In this document: positions 25,220 to 33,814 of the stretch, in pieces
Layout: each line of letters starts with the position of its first letter
Numbering within the stretch: the stretch's first letter is position 1
From: CAWDVR01 sp044869805
Lineage (GTDB): Bacteria > Acidobacteriota > Thermoanaerobaculia > Multivoradales > SZUA-115
Length of the DNA: 64,000 nucleotides
Direction of reading: 5' to 3'
Assembly: GCA_044869805.1 (NCBI GenBank)
Contig: JBIOXV010000198.1
Span: forward strand, 5,174 to 69,173
Position numbers and translations under genes: made by a program
The notes under the pieces: generated by a model
The model's database searches: none
What the model saw: only the letters and a program-made list of their open reading frames with translations
Told to the model about the DNA's origin: nothing

Positions 25220-28200
25220 ATGCGTGGATCGCTGCTGACACACGAGTTCCTCTTCACCGGCATCACCGAAACCGCGGCCTGGCGGGGTCTCGAAGCCGGA
25301 ACGGTTGAAGCCTTCGGCACGGCCCTCCGCCAGGTCTTCGCTCGCTTCCCCCACGCAACCTCGCCGAACGAGGCGGTTACGGAACAGGCGCTGATCTGCC
25401 CGATCCTGGAAGCCCTCGGATGGGATCGCTACCTCCTGCAACAGACGACGTCGGCTCGCGGCAGGCTCGACGTCCCCGACATCCTCCTCTTTCCCGACGA
25501 GGAGGCCAAGCACAAGGCCGACCAACGACAGCAGGAGGCGGATCGCTTCCGCTTCGGGGTGGCGATCCTCGAGTCGAAACGCTGGCACAGAAACCTCGAC
25601 CGTGCCGAGACCGAGGAGAGCCTCGACAGCGGCACGCCCGCGGCTCAGATTCTCAGGTACCTGAGCCGCGCGGATGTGGTCTCGAATGGCCGAATCCGCT
25701 GGGGAATCCTCACCAACGGGCGGTTCTGGCGCCTGTACTGGCAAGGCGCGAGATCGAGATCTGAGGAGTTCCTGGAGCTCGACCTGGCGGTGCTCGCCGA
25801 CGCACCCGGCATCCAGCCTGACATCGGCCTACCCGAAGTAGAGCGCAGAGAGCATTTCCTGCAAGTCTTCTTCCTTCTGTTCCGGCGCCAGGCGTTTCTC
25901 CCCGAGCCGACCGACCCTGCGACACGCTCGTTCTTGGAGATCGCTCGTGCGGAGAGCAGGCTGTGGGAGGAAAAGGTTTCTAGCGACCTCGGCCGCGTCG
26001 TCTTCGAGGAGGTCTATCCCGGTCTCCTCTCGGCCATTATCGCCAACGACCCGGAGGCGCCAACGACACCGCCACCGGCTTACCTCGAAGAGGTCCGGCG
26101 CGCCGCATTGACTCTCCTGTACCGGCTGCTCTTCGTCCTCTATGCCGAGGACCGCGGCCTGCTGCCGTCCGGTGATCCACGCTACGACGACTACTCCCTG
26201 CGCCGGGCGCGGCGCGATGTCGCCGAGCGGCTCGACCGTCTCGATGCTCTGAGCAGCTCGGCGGCGCGGTACTACGGACACCTCGAGGATCTCTTCCGGG
26301 CCGTCGCCGAGGGCGACCCGTCGATTGGCCTTCCACCTTACGACGGCGGCCTCTTCGAGCGGGGCTACGAGGCCCTGGTCCGGCGGATCAGGCTTCCCGA
26401 CCGGCAGCTTGCACCCTTGATCGATGCTCTCTCGCGTCGCCAGGAGGGCTCCCAGCGCCGCTGGATCAACTACCGGGATCTCTCGGTCCAGCATCTGGGC
26501 GCCATCTACGAGCGCCTGCTGGAGTTCGAGCCGGTGATCGAAGCGGACAACACGGTCCGGCTCCGCCCCAACGTCTTCGCGCGCAAGGCCAGTGGCAGCT
26601 ACTACACACACGAGGACTTGGTCCATCTGATCCTGGAGTCGGCGATCGGACCATTGATCCAGGAGATCGGTGAACGCTTCGAGAGCGAGGCCGCGAGGCT
26701 CGCCCGCCAGCGTCGCCCAAAGGCTGATCGACTGCGCGAGCTTGCCGGCTTCGACCCCGCGACGCGCATCCTCGACCTCAAAGTATGCGACCCGGCGATG
26801 GGAAGCGGGCACTTCCTCGTCTCCCTCGTCGACTACCTGGCGGACGCTACGCTCGAGCGGATGGCGGCGGCGGAGACCGAGGTCGGCTGGGCATCCGGGA
26901 ACGACCTGTACCGCTCGCCCTTGCGGGATCGGATCGCATCCATCCGACGCGAGATCCTGGCCTCCGCCGAGGCCGAGGGATGGTCTCTCGACCCGCGCCA
27001 ACTCGACGATCGCCACATCGTGCGCCGGATCATCCTGAAGCGCGTGACCTACGGTGTGGACAAGAACCCGATGGCCGTAGAGCTGGCCAAGGTCGCCCTC
27101 TGGCTCCACACCTTCACGGCGGGCGCCCCACTGTCGTTCCTCGACCATCACCTGCGTTGTGGGGACTCACTGTTCGGCGAATGGCTCGACGGCGTTTCCG
27201 CGGAGCTGCAACAGGCAGGAGCGCTCTTCCTCGGCAGTGAGAGGGCAAAGCTGACGCTGGCGAGCAAAACGATGTCGGAGGTTGCCGAGATCTCGGACAC
27301 CGACATCGCGGAGGTCCATCGATCACAAGAGCTCTTCGAACAAGCCGAAGCCACTCTGCGACCCTTGCGGCTCCTGCTCGATTTCTGGCATGCCCTGCGG
27401 TGGCTGTCGCCTCCAAATGGCGAGGGCAACAGCCCGGCCCACCCCGGCCTTCGCCCGCTGCTACATGGGGTCTTCGGAGACCTCCTGCAGATCCTGGCCA
27501 AGGGAGCCGTCAACGCGGGCGACCCCAAGCAGGCGGCGGAGGCTACCGACGCCAACGAATTGCTTGCTGCGGCTCGCAGGCTGGTCGAGCAAGAGCGCTT
27601 CCTTCACTGGCAGCTCGCTTTCCCTACCGTCTGGCGCAGCCTTGATAGGGAAGGGCTCTACGGTGGTTTCGACGCCGTGATTGGCAACCCGCCGTGGGAC
27701 CGGATGAAGCTCCAGGAGGTCGAGTGGTTCGCGGCCCGCGAGCCGGCGATCGCTCGCGCCCAAAGGGCAGCGGACCGCAAGCGGCTGATCCAGCGATTGG
27801 AGACCGCAGACGCTCCTCTGTGGCGAGACTACCTGGCGGCGCGCGATGCTGCCGAGAGCGCAGCTCGGGTGGCGCGCGAGAGCGGCGACTACCCGCTCCT
27901 GGCCAAGGGGGACATGAACCTCTACTCGCTGTTCGTGGAGCGTGCGCAGGGACTCCTCCAGCCGCGCGGGATCGTCGGGTTGCTCACGCCCTCGGGAATC
28001 GCCTCGGATCTGGGGGCGAGCGAGTTCTTCCGCTCGATCGCCACCAGCGGGCGTCTCGGAGCGCTACTCGATTTCGAGAACAAGAAGGTCTTTTTTCCCG
28101 ACATTGACAGCCGCCAAAAGTTCTGCGCCTTGGTGTTCGGCGCCGGTGAGAGGTTCTTTGCGAGCACGCGGTGCGCCTTCTTTCTCCACGCTGTGGCGGA

Positions 28201-29323
28201 GCTTCAGGAGGGAGACCGAGTGTTCGAGCTCCGAGCCGCCGACTTCGCGGCGGTGAACCCGAACACCGGCACCGCGCCGCTCTTCCGTACGCGCCGCGAC
28301 GCTGCGCTCACGGCCGCCGTCTACGAGCGGCTGCCAGTCCTCGTCGATAGGCGTGGATCTGAGCCGAAATATGCCTGGCCGGTGAAGTACCTCAGGATGT
28401 TCGACATGACCAACTCATCAGGTCTGTTCAGGACCAAGGCCGAGCTGGAAGAGCAGGGCCTCTATCCGACCGGACAGAACCTTTGGAAAAAAGGCGAGAC
28501 CGAGTACGTCCCGCTCTACGAGGGCAAGATGGTTCAGGCGTACGACCACCGCGCGGCGAGCGTGGTGGTCCACTCCGACAACCTCCATCGGCCCGCGCAA
28601 CCGGCCCCAGCCTCTCCGGAGCAGCACCGAGACCCAAGCTGGCTCCCGGCACCGCAGTTCTGGGTCGATCGCGCTCGGGTCAGACCGTTCCACCGGCTGG
28701 GCTGGGCGCTCGCCTTCAAGGAGATTACCGCTCCGACCAACGCCAGAACCATGATTGCCTGCTTGGCTCCGGCGGTTGCCTTTGGGAACAAGCTCCCTCT
28801 TCTCCTGCCTGCTCCCGATCTGGCCTCGGACAGCTACGTGGCCTTCGCGCCCCTCTTGCTTGCCACGCTGAACTCGTTCGCCTTCGACTTTATCGCGCGG
28901 CAGAAAGTGCACGGGCAGACGATCAACCTGTTCATCCTCGAGCAACTTCCAGTCCTCCCCGCCGCAAGCTTCGAGGGTTTCCTTGGTGGCAGGGCAATCA
29001 GCGAGTTCATCCGGTCGCAAGTGCTCCGGCTCTCGTATACCGCAGAGGACCTGGAGCCCTTGGCCCGAGACCTTGGCTTCAAAGGGGCCCCTTTCCCGTG
29101 GGATGAGGAGGATCGGCGCCACCGGCTCGCCCGGCTCGATGCCCTGTGCTTCCACCTCTACGGCTTCACCCGCGAGGACGCCGATTACATCCTCAGCCAG
29201 TTCTCGAGCGTGCGCGACGACGACGAGAAAGAACACGGACGCTACCTGACCCGAGACCTGATCCTGGCCTACATGAACGCAGTAGCGGCCGGGGACCTCG
29301 ATACAGTCGTTTCTCCCAGGTAA
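25220..29323 (+). CDS. Single-chain restriction-modification enzyme, Eco57I / type IIG-like
   Basis: 1367 residues. An N-terminal nuclease-like domain (about 40-170) shows a PD-(D/E)xK pattern in LDVPDILLFPDEE (near 83) and VAILESKRW (near 117). The N6-adenine methyltransferase core follows: SGSYYTHEDLVHLIL (near 458), motif I VCDPAMGSGHFL (near 522) and motif IV DAVIGNPPWDRMK (near 818), separated by a helical insert of about 280 residues. The C-terminal 450 residues form the target-recognition and specificity region. GGAGGTG lies 3-9 bases before the ATG. The one-protein design and lack of separate R, S or BREX genes nearby point to type IIG. PglX-like enzymes are an alternative, but none of their partners is present. 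GC and coding style do not differ strongly from neighbours. Confidence 0.85.
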   Translation: MRGSLLTHEFLFTGITETAAWRGLEAGTVEAFGTALRQVFARFPHATSPNEAVTEQALICPILEALGWDRYLLQQTTSARGRLDVPDILLFPDEEAKHKADQRQQEADRFRFGVAILESKRWHRNLDRAETEESLDSGTPAAQILRYLSRADVVSNGRIRWGILTNGRFWRLYWQGARSRSEEFLELDLAVLADAPGIQPDIGLPEVERREHFLQVFFLLFRRQAFLPEPTDPATRSFLEIARAESRLWEEKVSSDLGRVVFEEVYPGLLSAIIANDPEAPTTPPPAYLEEVRRAALTLLYRLLFVLYAEDRGLLPSGDPRYDDYSLRRARRDVAERLDRLDALSSSAARYYGHLEDLFRAVAEGDPSIGLPPYDGGLFERGYEALVRRIRLPDRQLAPLIDALSRRQEGSQRRWINYRDLSVQHLGAIYERLLEFEPVIEADNTVRLRPNVFARKASGSYYTHEDLVHLILESAIGPLIQEIGERFESEAARLARQRRPKADRLRELAGFDPATRILDLKVCDPAMGSGHFLVSLVDYLADATLERMAAAETEVGWASGNDLYRSPLRDRIASIRREILASAEAEGWSLDPRQLDDRHIVRRIILKRVTYGVDKNPMAVELAKVALWLHTFTAGAPLSFLDHHLRCGDSLFGEWLDGVSAELQQAGALFLGSERAKLTLASKTMSEVAEISDTDIAEVHRSQELFEQAEATLRPLRLLLDFWHALRWLSPPNGEGNSPAHPGLRPLLHGVFGDLLQILAKGAVNAGDPKQAAEATDANELLAAARRLVEQERFLHWQLAFPTVWRSLDREGLYGGFDAVIGNPPWDRMKLQEVEWFAAREPAIARAQRAADRKRLIQRLETADAPLWRDYLAARDAAESAARVARESGDYPLLAKGDMNLYSLFVERAQGLLQPRGIVGLLTPSGIASDLGASEFFRSIATSGRLGALLDFENKKVFFPDIDSRQKFCALVFGAGERFFASTRCAFFLHAVAELQEGDRVFELRAADFAAVNPNTGTAPLFRTRRDAALTAAVYERLPVLVDRRGSEPKYAWPVKYLRMFDMTNSSGLFRTKAELEEQGLYPTGQNLWKKGETEYVPLYEGKMVQAYDHRAASVVVHSDNLHRPAQPAPASPEQHRDPSWLPAPQFWVDRARVRPFHRLGWALAFKEITAPTNARTMIACLAPAVAFGNKLPLLLPAPDLASDSYVAFAPLLLATLNSFAFDFIARQKVHGQTINLFILEQLPVLPAASFEGFLGGRAISEFIRSQVLRLSYTAEDLEPLARDLGFKGAPFPWDEEDRRHRLARLDALCFHLYGFTREDADYILSQFSSVRDDDEKEHGRYLTRDLILAYMNAVAAGDLDTVVSPR

Positions 29324-29459
29324 CCCTTCGCCCGAGCTCGTTGCTCCGTCCTTGGAGGCCCGTCGCTGGCGGGCCCCGTGCTACGCTAGCCGGCCAGCTC
29401 ATCGGGCCTTTTCTCGCCGGTCGGAACTGCCGTCTGCACCTGTCGAAAGGAGCGAGACC

Positions 29460-30668
29460 ATGTACCGTCGACTCTCGAAGTGGATCGCGCCGGCCTTGAC
29501 GGTCGCCCTGGTGGCCTGCGGGGGAGACCAACCCGTGAAGCAAGCCGAGCCGGCGGCGCCGGGGCCGACGGTCAAGCCGGCTCTGGCCGCGATCGGGGCC
29601 GGCGAGGGCGAGGTGTCGATCGTCGCCTGGCCGGGCTATATCGAGCGCGGCGAGACCGACAAGGCCTACGACTGGGTGACCGGCTTCGAGCAGGCCAGCG
29701 GCTGCAAGGTGACGGTGAAGACCGCCGCCACTTCCGACGAGATGGTGGCGCTGATGAACGACGGCGGCTTCGACCTGGTGACCGCCTCGGGCGACGCCTC
29801 CAACCGCCTGATCTCGGGTGGCAAGGCGCAGGAGATCAACGTCGGCCTGGTGCCGAGCTGGGGCAAGGTCGAGAGCTGGCTGCAGAACGCCCCCTGGCAC
29901 ACGGTGGACGGCAAGCACTACGGCGTGCCCTATCAGTGGGGCCCCAACGTGCTGATGTACAACACCAAGGTGTTCGGCAACCAGCCGCCGGACTCCTGGA
30001 AGGTGGTGTTCGAGGAGACGACCCTGCCCGACGGCAAGTCGAACCAGGGCCGGGTGCAGGCCTACGACGGTCCGATCTACATTGCCGACGCCGCCCTCTA
30101 CCTCAAGGCCACCCGGCCGGAGCTCGGCATCGAGGACGTCTACGAGCTGACCGAGGAGCAGTACGCGGCGGCGCTCGACTTGCTGCGCCAGCAGCGCAAG
30201 CTGGTGCCCAAGTACTGGCACGACGCCAACGTGCAGGTCGACGACTTCAAGAACGAGGGGGTGGTTGCCTCCTCCACCTGGCCCTTCCAGGTCAACCTGC
30301 TCAAGGCCGACAACCAGCCGGTGGCGAGCGTGTTCCCCAAGGAAGGCGTCACCGGTTGGGCGGACTCGACCATGCTGCACGTCGATGCCCCGCACCCGAA
30401 CTGCGCCTACAAGTGGCTGGAGCACTCGCTGAACGTCAAGCTGCAGGGTGACCTCGCAGCCTGGTTTGGCTCGGTGCCGGTGGTGGCCGAGGCGTGCACC
30501 GGAAACCCGCTGCTCGGCGACACGGGCTGCGCCACCAACGGCTACGATCACTTTGCGAAGATCCACTTCTGGAAGACGCCGACGGCGGCCTGCGACAAGC
30601 TCCGCGCCAACTGCGTGCCGTACTACCGCTGGGCCACGGACTACATCGCGGTGATCGGAGGACGCTGA
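29460..30668 (+). CDS. ydcS: YdcS-like polyamine-binding lipoprotein of an ABC importer
   Basis: 402 residues from ATG 29460, 8 bases after AAGGAG. A lipoprotein signal with lipobox LVAC (Cys near 20) anchors it in the membrane. The mature part opens IVAWPGYIERGETDKAYDWV and carries TAATSDEMVALMNDGGFDLV, YQWGPNVLMYNT, KSNQGRVQAYDGPIYIADAA and DFKNEGVVASSTWP, segments that correspond closely to E. coli YdcS. The YdcSTUV system handles putrescine-type substrates in E. coli. It heads the order ydcS-ydcT-ydcU-ydcV, with patD further down, the same order as in E. coli apart from one inserted gene. A hairpin separates it from ydcT. Confidence 0.92.
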   Translation: MYRRLSKWIAPALTVALVACGGDQPVKQAEPAAPGPTVKPALAAIGAGEGEVSIVAWPGYIERGETDKAYDWVTGFEQASGCKVTVKTAATSDEMVALMNDGGFDLVTASGDASNRLISGGKAQEINVGLVPSWGKVESWLQNAPWHTVDGKHYGVPYQWGPNVLMYNTKVFGNQPPDSWKVVFEETTLPDGKSNQGRVQAYDGPIYIADAALYLKATRPELGIEDVYELTEEQYAAALDLLRQQRKLVPKYWHDANVQVDDFKNEGVVASSTWPFQVNLLKADNQPVASVFPKEGVTGWADSTMLHVDAPHPNCAYKWLEHSLNVKLQGDLAAWFGSVPVVAEACTGNPLLGDTGCATNGYDHFAKIHFWKTPTAACDKLRANCVPYYRWATDYIAVIGGR

Positions 30669-30713
30669 GAGCCCGCGAAGCCGTCTGCTGCGCGACGACG
30701 GCTTCACGGGCTC
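30669..30713 (+). promoter_or_regulatory. Intra-operon hairpin between ydcS and ydcT
   Basis: A 17-bp stem with one mismatch (30669-30685 and 30697-30713; GAGCCCGCGAAGCCGTC on the left) surrounds an 11-nt loop, directly after the ydcS stop. There is no T-run. In binding-protein-first ABC operons such structures protect the binding-protein message and reduce downstream expression; that role is inferred here. Confidence 0.6.
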
Positions 30714-30734
30714 TCCAGGACTGGAGTCACTCCC

Positions 30735-31832
30735 TTGACCGCTCCCGCCGTCCGCCTCGACTGCGTCAGCCGCGCCTTCGGTAGCGTCCGTGCCGTGGAC
30801 GGCGTCAGCCTGGAGGTGGCCGAGGGGGAGTTCTTCACGCTGCTCGGCCCCTCGGGGTCGGGCAAGACCACTTGCCTGCGCATGGTGGCCGGCTTCGAGC
30901 GGCCCTCGGCGGGCCGCGTCTGGCTCGGGAGCCGCGACGTCACCGACCTCGCGCCCTACGAGCGCGACGTCAACACCGTCTTCCAGGACTACGCCCTCTT
31001 CCCGCACCTCGCCGTGGCCGAGAACGTCGGCTACGGCCTGAAGATCAAGCGGGTAGCGAAGGCCGAGATCGCCCGGCGCGTGGAGGAGGCGCTGGCGCTG
31101 GTGCGCCTGCCGGGCTTCGGCGGCCGCCGGCCGAGCGAGCTCTCCGGCGGCCAGCGCCAGCGCGTGGCCCTGGCGCGGGCGCTCGTCAATCGGCCGCGGG
31201 TGCTGCTGCTCGACGAGCCGCTGGGGGCCCTCGACCTCAAGCTGCGCAAGCAGATGGAGGTCGAGCTCAAGGCCATCCAGCAGCAGGTCGGCATCAGCTT
31301 CCTGTACGTGACTCACGACCAGGAGGAGGCGCTCACCCTCTCCGACCGCCTGGCGGTCTTCAACCACGGGCGGATCGAGCAGGTGGGCACGCCGGCCGAG
31401 GTCTACGAGCGGCCGAAGACCGCCTTCGTGGCCGGCTTCGTCGGGGTCTCCAACCTGCTCTCCGGCGAGGTGGCGCGGCGGCTCGCGGGCTCGCCCGCCA
31501 CCTTCGCCGTGCGCCCGGAGAAGATCCGCCTGGCCGCGCCGGGCACCCTGCCCGGCGACGACGAATGCGCGGCCGAGGGCACGATCCGCGATGTCTTCTA
31601 CCTCGGGATGCACACCCGCTATCGCGTGGAGCTGGATGCCGGGCCGGACGCTGGGAGGGGGCCGGACGCCGGCAGGGGGCCGGACGCCGGCTCCGGCGCA
31701 GGCGCCGGGCAGGAAATGATGGTGGTCGAGCAGAACCTGGCCCAGACCTCGATGGAGGCGCTGGCGGCCAAGGGGCGGCGCACCTGCCTGCTCTGGAACC
31801 GCGCCCACAACCGCCGGCTGGAGGAGGCTTGA
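30735..31832 (+). CDS. ydcT: YdcT-like polyamine ABC transporter ATPase
   Basis: 365 residues from TTG 30735 (GGAG about ten bases upstream). Walker A GPSGSGKTTC near residue 38, Q-loop VFQDYALFPH, signature LSGGQRQRVALARAL near 135, Walker B VLLLDEPLGALD and H-loop VTHDQEEAL are complete. The C-terminal TOBE-like domain (about 235-365) is interrupted by a Gly-Pro-Asp-Ala-Gly repeat around residues 303-325, encoded by an 18-bp tandem array. Couples ATP hydrolysis to uptake through the two permeases that follow. Starts 66 bp after ydcS, past the hairpin, and ends 3 bp before the permease gene. Confidence 0.92.
   Translation: MTAPAVRLDCVSRAFGSVRAVDGVSLEVAEGEFFTLLGPSGSGKTTCLRMVAGFERPSAGRVWLGSRDVTDLAPYERDVNTVFQDYALFPHLAVAENVGYGLKIKRVAKAEIARRVEEALALVRLPGFGGRRPSELSGGQRQRVALARALVNRPRVLLLDEPLGALDLKLRKQMEVELKAIQQQVGISFLYVTHDQEEALTLSDRLAVFNHGRIEQVGTPAEVYERPKTAFVAGFVGVSNLLSGEVARRLAGSPATFAVRPEKIRLAAPGTLPGDDECAAEGTIRDVFYLGMHTRYRVELDAGPDAGRGPDAGRGPDAGSGAGAGQEMMVVEQNLAQTSMEALAAKGRRTCLLWNRAHNRRLEEA
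31641..31694 (+). repeat. In-frame 18-bp tandem repeat (three copies) inside ydcT
   Basis: Three consecutive 18-bp units (31641-31658, 31659-31676, 31677-31694) based on GGGCCGGACGCCGGCAGG encode GPDAGR-GPDAGR-GPDAGS. They interrupt the C-terminal regulatory domain of the ATPase. Unit length is a multiple of three, so gain or loss of copies would not shift the frame. Confidence 0.85.
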
Positions 31833-31835
31833 GCG

Positions 31836-32759
31836 ATGGGCGCGCCGGCCGGCCTCTCGCGGCGCCTGTCCGCGTTCCTCCACGCCCGGCCGCGCGGGGC
31901 CATGCTGCTGCTGCTCGGGCCGCCGCTCCTGTGGCTGGGCGTCGTGTACCTGGGCTCGCTCGCGGCGCTCGTCGTGCAGAGCTTCTTCTCGATCGACCCC
32001 TACACCGGCCAGGTGCGCCGCGAGCTGACGCTCAGGACCTACGCCGAGCTGCTCACCGGGGCGCATCTCGACATCTTCCTGCGCACCTCGGCGATGGCGG
32101 CGGCCGTCACCCTCGCCGCCGCCCTGCTGGCGCTGCCGCTCGCCTACTACATGGCGCGCTATGCCCGCGGCCGGTGGCGGTCGCTGCTCTACCTGGCAGT
32201 GGTGCTGCCCCTGTGGTCGAGCTACATCGTGCGCGTCTACTCCTGGAAGCTGATCCTGGCCAAGGAAGGGGTGATCGGCTGGCTGTTCGCCAGGCTCGGC
32301 GCCACGCCGGTCCTCGACGGGGTGCTCGCCCTGCCGGTGGTCGGCGGGCCGTCGCTGTCGTTCTCGGCGCTGGGGATGTTCCTCGTCTTCCTCTACGTCT
32401 GGCTGCCGTACATGGTGCTGCCGGTGGAGGCGGCGCTGTCGCGCGTGCCGCGCTCGCTGCTCGAGGCCTCGGCCGACCTGGGGGCCACCCCGCGCCGCAC
32501 CTTCCTCGCCGTCACTCTGCCGCTCGCCTTCCCCGGCATCGTGGCCGGATCGATCTTCACCTTCTCGCTCACCCTCGGTGACTTCATCATCCCGGGCACG
32601 ATCGGCAACTCGAGCTTGTTCATCGGCCAGGCCGTGCTGCGCCACCAGGGCACGGCGGGCAACATGCCGCTGGCGGCGGCGATGACCGTGGGGCCGATGG
32701 TGATCATGGCCGTCTACCTCGCCGTCGCTCGCCGGCTGGGGGCCTTCGATGCGCTCTAG
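31836..32759 (+). CDS. ydcU: YdcU-like polyamine ABC permease
   Basis: 307 residues. Six or so membrane helices (first at about 22-46, LLLLGPPLLWLGVVYLGSLA) form a PotB-type transmembrane domain. The cytoplasmic EAA loop that docks on the ATPase is visible as LEASADLGATPRRTFLAVTL then PLAFPGI, near residue 208. Its end overlaps the start of the second permease gene by 11 bases. Forms the inner-membrane channel with YdcV. Confidence 0.9.
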   Translation: MGAPAGLSRRLSAFLHARPRGAMLLLLGPPLLWLGVVYLGSLAALVVQSFFSIDPYTGQVRRELTLRTYAELLTGAHLDIFLRTSAMAAAVTLAAALLALPLAYYMARYARGRWRSLLYLAVVLPLWSSYIVRVYSWKLILAKEGVIGWLFARLGATPVLDGVLALPVVGGPSLSFSALGMFLVFLYVWLPYMVLPVEAALSRVPRSLLEASADLGATPRRTFLAVTLPLAFPGIVAGSIFTFSLTLGDFIIPGTIGNSSLFIGQAVLRHQGTAGNMPLAAAMTVGPMVIMAVYLAVARRLGAFDAL

Positions 32760-33564
32760 CCGGACGAGCGGCGCCGAGCGAGCGCCCCGGAGCCTGGTGC
32801 TCGCCGCCGTCGGCGTGCTCGCCTTCCTTCACCTGCCGATGATGCTGATGCTGCTCTACGCCTTCACCACCGACCAGGCGACGCTGAGCTTCCCGCCGCC
32901 GGGGCTCACTCTCAAGTGGTTCGCCGCGGCGTGGGCACGGCAGGATCTGTGGCAGGCGCTGGGGCTGTCGCTGCGGGTGGCCGTCGCCGCCACCGCCCTG
33001 GCGCTGGTACTGGGCACGCTCGCGGCCCTGGCCGTGGTGCGCGGGAGGTTCCTGGGCCGCGAGGCGATCACTCTGCTGGTCATCCTGCCTATCGCGCTGC
33101 CCGGCATCGTCACCGGCATCGCTCTGCGCTCGGCGTTGTCGCTCGCCGCGCTGCCCTTCTCGTTCTGGACCATCGTCGCCGGCCACGCCACCTTCTGCAT
33201 CGTCACCGTGTACAACAACGTGGCGGCACGGCTGCGGCGCACCGGGCGGTCGCAGATCGAAGCCTCGATGGACCTCGGGGCCGACGCCTTCCAGACCTTC
33301 CGCTACGTGGTGCTGCCGGCGCTGGCCACCGCACTCCTGGCCGGCGGCATGCTCGCCTTCTCGCTGTCCTTCGACGAGGTGATCGTCACCACCTTCACCG
33401 CCGGTCAGCAGCGGACGCTGCCGATCTGGATCGTCGACCAGCTCACCCGCCCGCGCGACCGGCCGGTCACCCACGTCGCGGCCTTCTTCGTCATCGCCTT
33501 GACGACGGTGCCGATCCTCCTTGCCCATTACCTGACGCGCGACGACGAGGACAGCGGGCGCTGA
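32749..33564 (+). CDS. ydcV: YdcV-like polyamine ABC permease
   Basis: 271 residues from an ATG inside the end of ydcU. PotC-type: first helix at about 17-42 (LAAVGVLAFLHLPMMLMLLY), then GLTLKWFAAAW, a family-typical periplasmic loop, and an EAA docking loop IEASMDLGADAFQTFRYVVL near 169. Partner of YdcU in the heterodimeric channel. The last residues are charged and cytoplasmic. The barrel-protein gene begins 250 bp downstream with its own good Shine-Dalgarno. Confidence 0.9.
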   Translation: MRSSRTSGAERAPRSLVLAAVGVLAFLHLPMMLMLLYAFTTDQATLSFPPPGLTLKWFAAAWARQDLWQALGLSLRVAVAATALALVLGTLAALAVVRGRFLGREAITLLVILPIALPGIVTGIALRSALSLAALPFSFWTIVAGHATFCIVTVYNNVAARLRRTGRSQIEASMDLGADAFQTFRYVVLPALATALLAGGMLAFSLSFDEVIVTTFTAGQQRTLPIWIVDQLTRPRDRPVTHVAAFFVIALTTVPILLAHYLTRDDEDSGR

Positions 33565-33814
33565 GGTTCACGGACTCCTCGGAGCTCCTTGCGAGCTTCT
33601 TTCGCCCTCGGACTCTAGGGTCAGGGGTGTGATTGTCACGGCCCGGGCTCCGCCGGCACCCCTTGCTTTAGCCATCTGCTGAAGAAGCGCACCCCGGGAA
33701 GGAGAATGGTAGTAAACTGCGCACGTTCTTTAGAGAGTTGAAACAGCGCGGATCTCTGACTGCTCCCCTGCGAGGAGCGGCCGGGCTGCGTCCACGTCTT
33801 TCCGAGGAGGGAAC

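Noticed and set aside
25220..29323. BREX/PglX interpretation of the restriction-modification gene
   Set aside because: No brxA, brxB, brxC, pglZ or brxL gene is present, and the N-terminal nuclease-like motif favours a stand-alone type IIG enzyme; PglX remains a remote alternative.
29193..32645. 1150-codon minus-strand open frame opposite ydcS and ydcT
   Set aside because: The ABC transporter genes on the plus strand are unmistakable; the antisense product is low-complexity.
33690..33765. Plus-strand text TFFRELKQR before the barrel gene
   Set aside because: It resembles the N-terminus common to some adenylate-cyclase/wHTH signalling proteins, but only about ten residues match and the frame closes soon; possible chance.
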